Origin: Acidobacteriaceae bacterium
GTDB lineage: Bacteria > Acidobacteriota > Terriglobia > Terriglobales > Acidobacteriaceae
DNA length: 5,255 nucleotides
Direction of reading: 5' to 3'
Assembly (NCBI GenBank): GCA_003168235.1
Contig: PMSZ01000463.1
Coordinates: 9,697-14,951 of the forward strand
Each line of letters begins with the position of its first letter. Position 1 is the first letter of the stretch. Below, piece after piece: positions 1 through 5,255 of this stretch. The translations under genes were made by a program, and so were the position numbers. The notes under the pieces are model-generated. The model had not been told where the DNA came from and ran no database searches. It saw only the letters and a list, made by a program, of their open reading frames with translations.

Positions 1-992
1 ACGGAATCGCGCACCGCCTCTAGATGCCGGCCGGTGATGGCGGCGATTTCGTCCAGCGAAAAACCCTCGATTCCGTATAGCAGAAAAGCTTCGCGGTCGG
101 TCCGGTCAGCGCCCCGCAGCGCCGCTTGCACCAGGGTAATGAGTTCATCGGAGTAGGCGTCTTGTTCGGGCGTGGAGACGCGGCGATCGGCGATGGCGCT
201 TTCGCGAGTCCAGCCTTCATCCGGCTGATGGAACTGCAATCCCGCTTCGTCGGAGGCTTGCACGTTTTGCCTGCGGCGGCTTTCTTCCACATGTAGATAT
301 TCTGGGGAATCCAATTCGTGCAGGCGCGCCGTCATTTCGTTCATCGCTTGCAGGGCTAGATGGTAAATCCACGGCTCAAGCCGCAACTTCTCCGGACGGT
401 ATTTTTCCGGACGATCGTGATCGCCGAGAGCGCGTGCGATCACTTCGTTTACCACCTCTGAGACGGAGAGCCCGTCTTCAGGAATCTCCTCGTCGCTGCG
501 CCGGAAGTAAAGTTCGCGTTCGACGAAGCGCTCGAGTCTTGCCAGATTCGCATTTACATAGGAGCCGATGTCGTCGGCGGAAATCGTGGGCGGCAGCACC
601 GCCGCTAGCGTCTGTTCGAAAGGAACGCCCGGCTCGCGTGATTCCCTGGCTCTGTGCTCGGATGATCCCCCGCGCCAGTGGCGCCATTTGTGGCGGGAGC
701 GCAGCAACTCCTTATGCTTGCCAATCTGCTGGATGAGTTCGTCAAAGGCGCCCTTGATCGCAGAGGTCGGGCTGTGCGCATTCTTCTGAGCGGCCAACTG
801 GCCCGACGGCAGGCGCAGGTTCAGAGAGACCACCGCTCCCTCGCGCGCTGAATTCTGATCGACAACGGCCTTCAGATGAATGAGCTCCGGCCTGAATACG
901 TGCAGACGCTTCTCCACTTTTTCAAGCTGGTGGCTGATTTCTTTTTCAATGTCGGGAGTTTTATGAACCTTATAACTGACGTGAACGTTCAT
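1..992 (-). CDS. RaiA/HPF ribosome-hibernation domain fused to a sigma-70-like C-terminal part (3' end outside window)
   Basis: Translating the minus strand from the ATG at 992-990 gives 330 uninterrupted codons to the window edge, with no stop, so the C-terminus is missing. Residues 1-100 fit the RaiA/HPF fold: a beta strand (VHVSYKV-like), a helix with DIEKEISHQLEKVEKRL, an exposed strand at 53-60 (AVVSLNLR), then the characteristic AIKGAFDELIQQIGKHK helix. RaiA/HPF proteins bind the 30S decoding region and silence ribosomes in stationary phase. A very basic stretch follows (98-107, RSRHKWRHWR), then a linker. Residues about 135-225 resemble sigma region 2 (SEVVNEVIARAL, then PWIYHLALQAM). 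Residues 272-330 resemble region 4: TPEQDAYSDELI, then a helix-turn-helix at FSLDEIAAITGRHLEAV. The start is supported by a GAGG box 7 nt upstream. The dimerisation domain of long HPF is not seen; the sigma-like part takes its place. The RaiA domain is fairly secure; the sigma assignment is by motif only and no DNA-binding role is proven. Confidence 0.85.
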   Translation of the reverse strand, partial: MNVHVSYKVHKTPDIEKEISHQLEKVEKRLHVFRPELIHLKAVVDQNSAREGAVVSLNLRLPSGQLAAQKNAHSPTSAIKGAFDELIQQIGKHKELLRSRHKWRHWRGGSSEHRARESREPGVPFEQTLAAVLPPTISADDIGSYVNANLARLERFVERELYFRRSDEEIPEDGLSVSEVVNEVIARALGDHDRPEKYRPEKLRLEPWIYHLALQAMNEMTARLHELDSPEYLHVEESRRRQNVQASDEAGLQFHQPDEGWTRESAIADRRVSTPEQDAYSDELITLVQAALRGADRTDREAFLLYGIEGFSLDEIAAITGRHLEAVRDS

Positions 993-999
993 TTTCGCG

Positions 1000-1003
1000 C
1001 CTC
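1000..1003 (-). promoter_or_regulatory. Ribosome binding site of the RaiA/sigma-like gene
   Basis: Read on the minus strand, GAGG lies 7 nt before the ATG at 992-990. This is good Shine-Dalgarno spacing. It supports that ATG, which also coincides with the expected first strand of a RaiA/HPF domain. Confidence 0.6.
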
Positions 1004-1008
1004 GAACG

Positions 1009-1024
1009 CGGGAAAAGAATCCCG
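1009..1024 (-). promoter_or_regulatory. Small leader hairpin just before the ribosome binding site
   Basis: On the minus strand CGGGA and TCCCG form a perfect 5-bp stem around a 6-nt loop. It ends five bases before the GAGG box. If the -10 box at 1061-1066 is used, the hairpin falls inside the 5' untranslated leader. It could affect translation initiation, but a stem of this size also arises by chance. Confidence 0.3.
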
Positions 1025-1030
1025 TGAAGC

Positions 1031-1054
1031 CACGATCAATACCACGATCAATAC
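1031..1054 (-). repeat. Perfect 12-bp tandem duplication in the leader/promoter region
   Basis: The plus strand holds two back-to-back exact copies of CACGATCAATAC (1031-1042 and 1043-1054). On the minus strand the unit reads GTATTGATCGTG. The pair begins about 6 bases downstream of the candidate -10 box, so it would start at or near the transcription start of the RaiA/sigma-like gene. It may be an operator with two sites one DNA turn apart, or simply a slippage duplication. The duplication itself is certain; a role is not. Confidence 0.85.
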
Positions 1055-1060
1055 GAGATA

Positions 1061-1066
1061 ATTGTA
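1061..1066 (-). promoter_or_regulatory. Candidate -10 box (TACAAT) for the RaiA/sigma-like gene
   Basis: Minus-strand TACAAT differs from the TATAAT consensus at one position and sits about 70 bases upstream of the start codon. It lies after the candidate terminator, where a separate promoter would be expected. No convincing TTGACA-like -35 is present at 16-18 bp spacing; TTCACA lies 20 bp upstream. This could mean a weak or activator-dependent promoter, or a different sigma factor. Confidence 0.4.
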
Positions 1067-1099
1067 CACCTGCCGAAAAGCGTCGCTGTGAAGCTAAGA

Positions 1100-1122
1100 A
1101 GAAGCGGAGATGTCCTGCTTCT
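1100..1122 (-). terminator. Candidate hairpin terminator after the glycosylasparaginase gene
   Basis: On the minus strand AGAAGC and GCTTCT pair, and inside them GGA and TCC pair around a 4-nt loop, with one bulged A. This gives nine base pairs. The hairpin begins 40 bases after the TAG stop at 1165-1163. The following bases (TCTTAGCTT) are only partly T-rich, so it is a weak intrinsic terminator at best. Its place between a stop codon and a -10 box is what would be expected at an operon end. Confidence 0.35.
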
Positions 1123-1162
1123 CGAAGCTTCATCCGGCTTCTCGTCAGTCTATTTCACCGGT

Positions 1163-2428
1163 CTACTTCAAATAGACCGAATCCTTCTTCAGTTCCGCTG
1201 GAATCGTGACTGGGAATGGTGGGAACTCGTGTGAACTGCCTTTCAGCAATGCGACGGTATCCTCTAAGCGTCGCGTGCCATCGTGGACCGCGATCTTATG
1301 TCTATCATCCGGAGCATAGCCCTCCCACAACGAGACGCCAGCGTAAGCGCCGTCTTTTCGCAGGATGTAGTAACTCATGTCGATAAAATTGAGCTTCTTC
1401 ATATCGCCGTTGTAGTTGCGGACAATCCGGCGCAAGGCGTCCATGCCGGCTTCAAGCGGCGACATGCCATGGCGCATATTTTCGACAATCGTATGCGCTC
1501 CGGCGACCTTGATGTTCTCTTCTCCCGCGCCGGTCGCACCCGCCGAACCCACATCCTGATCGGTATAGCAACCGGCGCCGATGATGGGCGAATCGCCGAC
1601 TCGTCCGGGAAGTTTGTAGGCAAGTCCGCTGGTGGTGGTGCAGCCGGAAATCTCACCCTTGTCGTTGAGCGCGGAACAGTGAATCGTCCCGGTCGGGGGC
1701 GACAACACGCGCCGAATGGCGGCCCTACGAAATTCCGGTTCAATGCCCAGACTTGCGGCGCGTTGTTCGAGGCGCTCGATACGTCGTTCCCAAAGCTCAG
1801 ATTGAGGAGATGTCGCTGGTATCGCAGGCGCCTTCCAGTTCGGGTCGGCTAACCCCGGTCCCCACCAGTCATCGTTCGAGTTGTATTCTTTCCAGAGCAG
1901 CCAGATTTTGCGCGAGCGCTCGGTAAGCAGATTTTCGCGTGGAAAACCCATGGCCACGGCGAATCGTTCCGCGCCTTCCCCGACCAGCATGACGTGGCCG
2001 GTGTGCTCCATCACCGCCTTTGAAACCAGTGAGACATTCTTAATGTTGCGGACCCCGCCCACCGATCCGGCGCGACGCGAGGGCCCGTGCATGCAGCAGG
2101 CATCCAGTTCCACCACTCCTTCTTCGTTGGGAAGGCCACCCAGTCCAACGCTATCGTCGTTCGGGTCATCCTCGGGACCTTTGACCACGCGAAGCGCGGC
2201 GTCGAGCGTATCGCCGCCGCCCTTCAGGAATGCGAAAGCATCGTCAAGATAGTTCACGCCGTTTTTGGAGCAGATGATGATCGGGCGCTTGCCGGTGCCA
2301 AACGGGTTCGCGGGGACGGAGTTCGCCGAGATCGTTTTCTCTTGCGCATTCAGCCGTTGTGCGTCCAGTGTGGTAGCGAGCGAAGCGGCAACTGCAGAAC
2401 CTAGAAATCCCCGACGGCTGATAGACAT
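1163..2428 (-). CDS. Tat-exported N4-(beta-N-acetylglucosaminyl)-L-asparaginase (glycosylasparaginase family, Ntn hydrolase)
   Basis: The protein has 421 residues. It starts with a twin-arginine signal (SRRGFLGS at 4-11, then an alanine-rich hydrophobic stretch to about 20), so it is probably exported folded. Family members cleave the GlcNAc-Asn bond left by N-glycoprotein degradation and self-cleave to free a catalytic threonine. The predicted nucleophile is Thr248 in TGTIHCSAL. Spacing to the other active-site residues matches the Flavobacterium enzyme as recalled: Thr266 (CTTTSG), Arg276 and Asp279 (GRVGDSPIIGAG), and Thr299-Gly300 (ATG). Two oddities: the usual HD-T before the nucleophile is TG-T, as in plant-type asparaginases, and the segment from the KIWLLW motif (174-179) to Thr248 is about 70 residues, apparently longer than usual. 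The start is supported by GGAG upstream. It lies 71 bp after the aminotransferase and may share its operon. A related isoaspartyl peptidase/asparaginase activity cannot be excluded. Confidence 0.9.
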   Translation of the reverse strand: MSISRRGFLGSAVAASLATTLDAQRLNAQEKTISANSVPANPFGTGKRPIIICSKNGVNYLDDAFAFLKGGGDTLDAALRVVKGPEDDPNDDSVGLGGLPNEEGVVELDACCMHGPSRRAGSVGGVRNIKNVSLVSKAVMEHTGHVMLVGEGAERFAVAMGFPRENLLTERSRKIWLLWKEYNSNDDWWGPGLADPNWKAPAIPATSPQSELWERRIERLEQRAASLGIEPEFRRAAIRRVLSPPTGTIHCSALNDKGEISGCTTTSGLAYKLPGRVGDSPIIGAGCYTDQDVGSAGATGAGEENIKVAGAHTIVENMRHGMSPLEAGMDALRRIVRNYNGDMKKLNFIDMSYYILRKDGAYAGVSLWEGYAPDDRHKIAVHDGTRRLEDTVALLKGSSHEFPPFPVTIPAELKKDSVYLK

Positions 2429-2433
2429 GCTCT

Positions 2434-2437
2434 CTCC
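2434..2437 (-). promoter_or_regulatory. Ribosome binding site of the glycosylasparaginase gene
   Basis: Minus-strand GGAG (in CGGAGAGAGC) ends five bases before the ATG at 2428-2426. This start places the twin-arginine motif at residues 5-6, as expected for a Tat signal peptide. Confidence 0.6.
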
Positions 2438-2499
2438 GTACTAACGAAATGGCGAAAAGAATAACACGGGATAGTGCTCGTCTGGTTGGTCAAAACGGC

Positions 2500-3699
2500 T
2501 CAGGTCCCGGCAATCTCCAGCACACGCGCAATGCCTTCGCGAAACTCCTTGGGTTCGGTGATCAGGCTAAGCACGAGATGGCCCTCGTTCGAAAAATCAT
2601 AGAAGTGCCCAGGGTGGACGCTCACTCCCGCCTCGCGCAACAGGCGAATGGCAAGGTCCTCGTCAGTCCCATGCACCGGAACCCGCAACACCGCATACCA
2701 TCCACCTTCGATCTGCAAGCGCGTGCACGAAGGATGGTGCACGAGCTGAGCGTCGAGTTCCGCGAGGTTCGCGCGCACACGATCGAGAAGAATCGGCTGT
2801 ATAAGTTTGCGCTGATCGAGCAATACCGATGCCGCGAGCTGCACGGGAGCGTTCATGGAGAGAAAAGTGTCGGCGATGATTTCGAGGCGCGCCCCGGCTT
2901 CGGCCGCAACCTCTGAAGGCCCGCTTGTGGCTACCCAAGCCAACTTCATCTGCGGGAGCGCTGAAATCTTGGAGACTCCGCTGAGCGTGAAGGTGAGCGT
3001 CTCGGCATTGGTCACGAAGCTGCTGCGGCGCGGACGATTGCTGTTCGGAAGCGCGTGCGCGTAGTCGAGAAAAACTTCATCCACAATCAGCGCTAGTCCA
3101 GACCCAGCCGGCCCGCGCTCGCGGCAGAAAGCGTTCATCCCCGATGTCTCCGCTGCCGAAACGTAGGAGCCCGTCGGGTTGTTGGGATGAACCAGAATCA
3201 CCGCTCTCGATCTGGGACTGGCGGCCCTGTGAAGCGAGTCGAAATCGATCTGCCATCCGTGATCGTACAGCAGCGGATACGGAACGAGTTTGACGTCGCC
3301 GAGATCGGCAAGAAATTCGAACAGCGGATAGCTTGGTTTGGGGACAAGAATCTCGTCGCCCGGATTACAGAGCAGACGGAAAACGTAGGAATAAGCTTCG
3401 CTGGTGCTGGTCGTCAGAATCAGGCGGTCAGGATCGAGATGATTCACAGCATGTTCTTCGCGATAGTAATGGCAGACAGCCTCACGCGCGGAGAGCAGAC
3501 CTCGAGGCTGCGGGTCGTAATGCATTGCTTTCGGATTTGCCAGCGCACGGAGCACGGCTTCAGTGTCCGGGCGCACTCCGGCCTCGGTGGGATTCGACAC
3601 GGTGAGATCTAAGATCTTTCTCCCCGACGCCCGCACCTCTTCAATCGCTCGCGTCAGAGCGTTGGGACTGAGCTGCCAGTTTGTGCGCTGCGAAAACAT
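2500..3699 (-). CDS. Pyridoxal-phosphate-dependent aminotransferase, fold type I (class I/II), substrate unknown
   Basis: From the ATG at 3699-3697 the protein has 399 residues, normal for the family. An in-frame ATG at 3783 would add 28 residues with no family resemblance and overlap the hydrolase gene by 55 bp, so it was not chosen. A GTG at 3729 is also possible. No clear Shine-Dalgarno precedes the ATG, so translation may be coupled to the gene 29 bp upstream. Landmarks: SNPTE near 35-39, TTSTSEAY at 96-103 (phosphate-binding turn), SYP at 123-125, HPNNPTG at 171-177 with Asn174, cofactor-ring Asp207 in VDEVF, and Schiff-base Lys244 in SGVSKI. Three positions differ from classical aspartate aminotransferase: Phe210 for the Tyr that contacts the PLP hydroxyl, Lys252 for a phosphate-binding Arg, and Val376 in HLVLSL where the substrate-carboxylate Arg is usual. 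A PLP aminotransferase is well supported; the donor amino acid is unknown. It is cytoplasmic, with no signal peptide. Confidence 0.9.
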   Translation of the reverse strand: MFSQRTNWQLSPNALTRAIEEVRASGRKILDLTVSNPTEAGVRPDTEAVLRALANPKAMHYDPQPRGLLSAREAVCHYYREEHAVNHLDPDRLILTTSTSEAYSYVFRLLCNPGDEILVPKPSYPLFEFLADLGDVKLVPYPLLYDHGWQIDFDSLHRAASPRSRAVILVHPNNPTGSYVSAAETSGMNAFCRERGPAGSGLALIVDEVFLDYAHALPNSNRPRRSSFVTNAETLTFTLSGVSKISALPQMKLAWVATSGPSEVAAEAGARLEIIADTFLSMNAPVQLAASVLLDQRKLIQPILLDRVRANLAELDAQLVHHPSCTRLQIEGGWYAVLRVPVHGTDEDLAIRLLREAGVSVHPGHFYDFSNEGHLVLSLITEPKEFREGIARVLEIAGT

Positions 3700-3728
3700 T
3701 GGCTTTGCCGATAGAGAGTTTGCAGCCA

Positions 3729-5255
3729 CTACTTCAGGAAAAATCCCAACGACTCTGGTGGAGGCAGCGTCTTCACCGTCCAAAACTGGCGCTGCGCCGC
3801 CATGACGGCAACGATTTTCGCTTGCACCTCGAGCGCAAGATTGTCATAGCGCACCAGAACATTGTCCAGCCAGTATGGATTATTCTCGCGCGCCCAGCCT
3901 TCGGCATACATCCTGCGTGTCTCTGTGATCGCGTCGCGCAAGGATTGCAGCCTTCCATTAATGTCAACGACTTCGTCGAGATCATGCTGCGCGCGCGTGA
4001 TATCGGTCTGGTTTTGATAAGCGTCCGAATAGTAGTGACCGATTTCGGACGTGAACTGGATCTTCATCCCCAGCACATCCAAACGCCGGGCGGCGAGGAG
4101 CATGTCGGCGAGCGTTTCAGAATGCAAGTGCGCCTTGGCTCGATTCAGCAGAAGGGATTCAGCCGCGTGCTCGGCGCTGATGCGCAGGTCGTGCGTCGCA
4201 GGCAGCGCTCTTGCCGCCAGGTTGGCGCCCGCTTCACTGAACGGGTCGGACCAGAACAGCTCGTTGCTCGCATTATCGAGCTTCAATGCCGCGAGCAGCG
4301 TATTAGGACGATCAAGATTGTCGATGACCTCGGCAAAAGTTGCGCCTTCATTGTTGCGGTAGAACGCCCAATCGTAGCTGCTCTTAAAATCGTCGATACT
4401 CGATTCTCCGGGTTGCCAACTAGCCGTTGCCCCAAAAACCAAGCCTGGCCAGCTCATGTCGACCAGCGATTCTCCGTCGTCATTCCAGGTTGTATTGAGA
4501 GTGCCGATCGCCTGATGCTTCTGCCCGTCGCGCACAAAGTTGCGGATGTTGACGAACGCGCCGTTAAGGTCAGGCCAGACCACGCCCCAGTTGCCCGCTC
4601 CGGGCGCAACCACCACGCGCAGGCCAGCGTTCGTGTAAGGAGTAATGATGTTCTCATAGCTCGGCTTTGGATCGTAATCCCAGGGAACGGCGATCATGTC
4701 TTTCGGAAGAATCGTAAGCAGTTCGGGATACTTGACGGCAATATCTCCCCAGAACATGAGTTGCTTGTGATAAGGCTGCATGATCTCGAAGATTTTCTGC
4801 AGGTGCTCGAGATAAACGCGGCCTAGCCCCTGCTGAGTCGCGAGAGCTTTCGTCTGGCCGAGGCCGAGTTCAAAGGTTTCGTCGGAGCCGATGTGAAACA
4901 ACGGTCCCGGAAATAATGGGACCACCTCTCCATAAATCTGGCGAATGAAATCGTAGGTTTTAGGATTGGTGGGCGTGAGCACGTGCCCGTGCGGCGTTTC
5001 GGCCAGGTCTGAATAAATTTCATACTTCAGGAATTGATGAAGATGTCCAAACGCCTGCTGCTCGGGCACTATGGTGATGAAATACTTGCCGGCATAATCG
5101 ACCAGCTCCCTGATTTCGGCGGGAGTGAGCGCCGGTTCTTTGGCCGGGTCTCTCGGAGAAACCAGCGGCTGGGTTTGGAAGTCGAAGACGTGTTCCATGT
5201 TGAGCCCAACCAGATTGATCTTGTACTCCGATAAAGTTCGGATCTGATATTTCAG
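3729..5255 (-). CDS. Family 20 glycoside hydrolase, beta-N-acetylhexosaminidase type (5' end outside window)
   Basis: The frame is open from the window edge to the TAG at 3731-3729, giving 508 visible residues. Nineteen residues precede the first visible ATG (5198) and read LSEYKINLVGLNMEHVF across it. This is a normal GH20 barrel strand, so that ATG is internal and the true start lies beyond 5255. The catalytic Asp-Glu pair is in HIGSDETFELG (codons 4883-4878). In GH20 the Glu is the acid/base and the Asp assists the substrate acetamido group in forming an oxazoline intermediate. Other barrel landmarks are VPEQQAFGHLHQ, MFWGD, PWDYDP and TTWNDDGE, with an aromatic WPG just after. The C-terminal 200 residues are mostly helical and rich in Ala and Leu, and are not assigned. 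The enzyme would remove terminal GlcNAc or GalNAc. Any signal peptide is outside the window. The next gene follows closely, which suggests an operon. GH20 is clear; exact linkage preference is not. Confidence 0.88.
   Translation of the reverse strand: MKYQIRTLSEYKINLVGLNMEHVFDFQTQPLVSPRDPAKEPALTPAEIRELVDYAGKYFITIVPEQQAFGHLHQFLKYEIYSDLAETPHGHVLTPTNPKTYDFIRQIYGEVVPLFPGPLFHIGSDETFELGLGQTKALATQQGLGRVYLEHLQKIFEIMQPYHKQLMFWGDIAVKYPELLTILPKDMIAVPWDYDPKPSYENIITPYTNAGLRVVVAPGAGNWGVVWPDLNGAFVNIRNFVRDGQKHQAIGTLNTTWNDDGESLVDMSWPGLVFGATASWQPGESSIDDFKSSYDWAFYRNNEGATFAEVIDNLDRPNTLLAALKLDNASNELFWSDPFSEAGANLAARALPATHDLRISAEHAAESLLLNRAKAHLHSETLADMLLAARRLDVLGMKIQFTSEIGHYYSDAYQNQTDITRAQHDLDEVVDINGRLQSLRDAITETRRMYAEGWARENNPYWLDNVLVRYDNLALEVQAKIVAVMAAQRQFWTVKTLPPPESLGFFLK

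Noticed and set aside
20..292. A 90-codon minus-strand reading frame near the left edge
   Set aside because: It lies in another frame inside the long RaiA/sigma-like gene, has a composition typical of an out-of-frame translation and shows no family motif.
1283..1852. A 189-codon plus-strand reading frame antisense to the glycosylasparaginase gene
   Set aside because: It is the complement shadow of a well-supported gene, with no recognisable domain or ribosome binding site.
2429..2499. A promoter before the glycosylasparaginase gene, with minus-strand TTGACC and a TGTTATTCT element
   Set aside because: TTGACC has no -10 at acceptable spacing, and TATTCT matches the consensus at only four of six positions with no matching -35. 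Readthrough from the aminotransferase gene is simpler.
3700..3783. A longer aminotransferase start at the ATG at 3783
   Set aside because: The extra 28 residues overlap the GH20 coding end, do not resemble an aminotransferase N-terminus or a signal peptide, and exceed normal family length.
3681..4826. A 381-codon plus-strand reading frame antisense to the GH20 gene
   Set aside because: The length is striking, but the opposite strand encodes a clear GH20 catalytic domain. The plus-strand product has no motif and is best explained by codon bias of the real gene.
5196..5198. ATG at 5198 as the start of the GH20 gene
   Set aside because: The frame stays open to the window edge, and the 19 residues before this ATG read as a normal GH20 barrel strand, so the Met is internal.

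Overview
The window carries four protein genes, all on the minus strand, so transcription runs from high to low coordinates. They are moderately GC-rich and tightly packed. The style suggests a soil or rhizosphere polymer-degrading bacterium, most plausibly an Acidobacteriota (Terriglobia-like) genome. That placement is inferred from protein style: a GH20 enzyme of the 'VPEQQAFGHLH' type, a Tat-exported glycosylasparaginase and a ribosome-associated RaiA/HPF protein with a sigma-like tail. No marker gene in the window proves it.

Layout in transcription order. (1) 5255-3729: the C-terminal 508 residues of a family 20 glycoside hydrolase (beta-N-acetylhexosaminidase type), whose 5' end lies outside the window. 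(2) 3699-2500: a fold-type I PLP-dependent aminotransferase that starts 29 bp after the hydrolase stop and is probably cotranscribed with it. (3) 2428-1163: a Tat-signal-bearing N-terminal-nucleophile hydrolase of the glycosylasparaginase family, 71 bp further on and with its own good ribosome binding site. (4) After a 170-bp intergenic region with a candidate hairpin terminator, a TACAAT -10 box, a perfect 12-bp tandem repeat and a small leader hairpin, 992-1: the first 330 residues of a gene cut by the window edge. Its N-terminus is a RaiA/HPF ribosome-hibernation domain and its C-terminal part looks like sigma-70 regions 2 and 4.

How they may work together: the GH20 enzyme would release terminal N-acetylhexosamine from glycans, and the glycosylasparaginase would cleave the GlcNAc-Asn linkage left after N-glycoprotein breakdown. 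Together they suggest scavenging of glycoprotein or other amino-sugar material outside the cytoplasm. The aminotransferase may process a downstream amino compound, but its active site departs from the classical aspartate aminotransferase pattern and its substrate cannot be read from sequence. The RaiA/sigma-like gene appears to be a separate transcription unit.

The most notable item is this fourth gene. It joins a domain that acts on the ribosome to a domain that resembles a transcription initiation factor. It is open to the window edge, with neither its stop codon nor its C-terminus visible. The three other genes look intact where visible. No tRNA, rRNA, CRISPR array, insertion sequence or prophage gene was seen.
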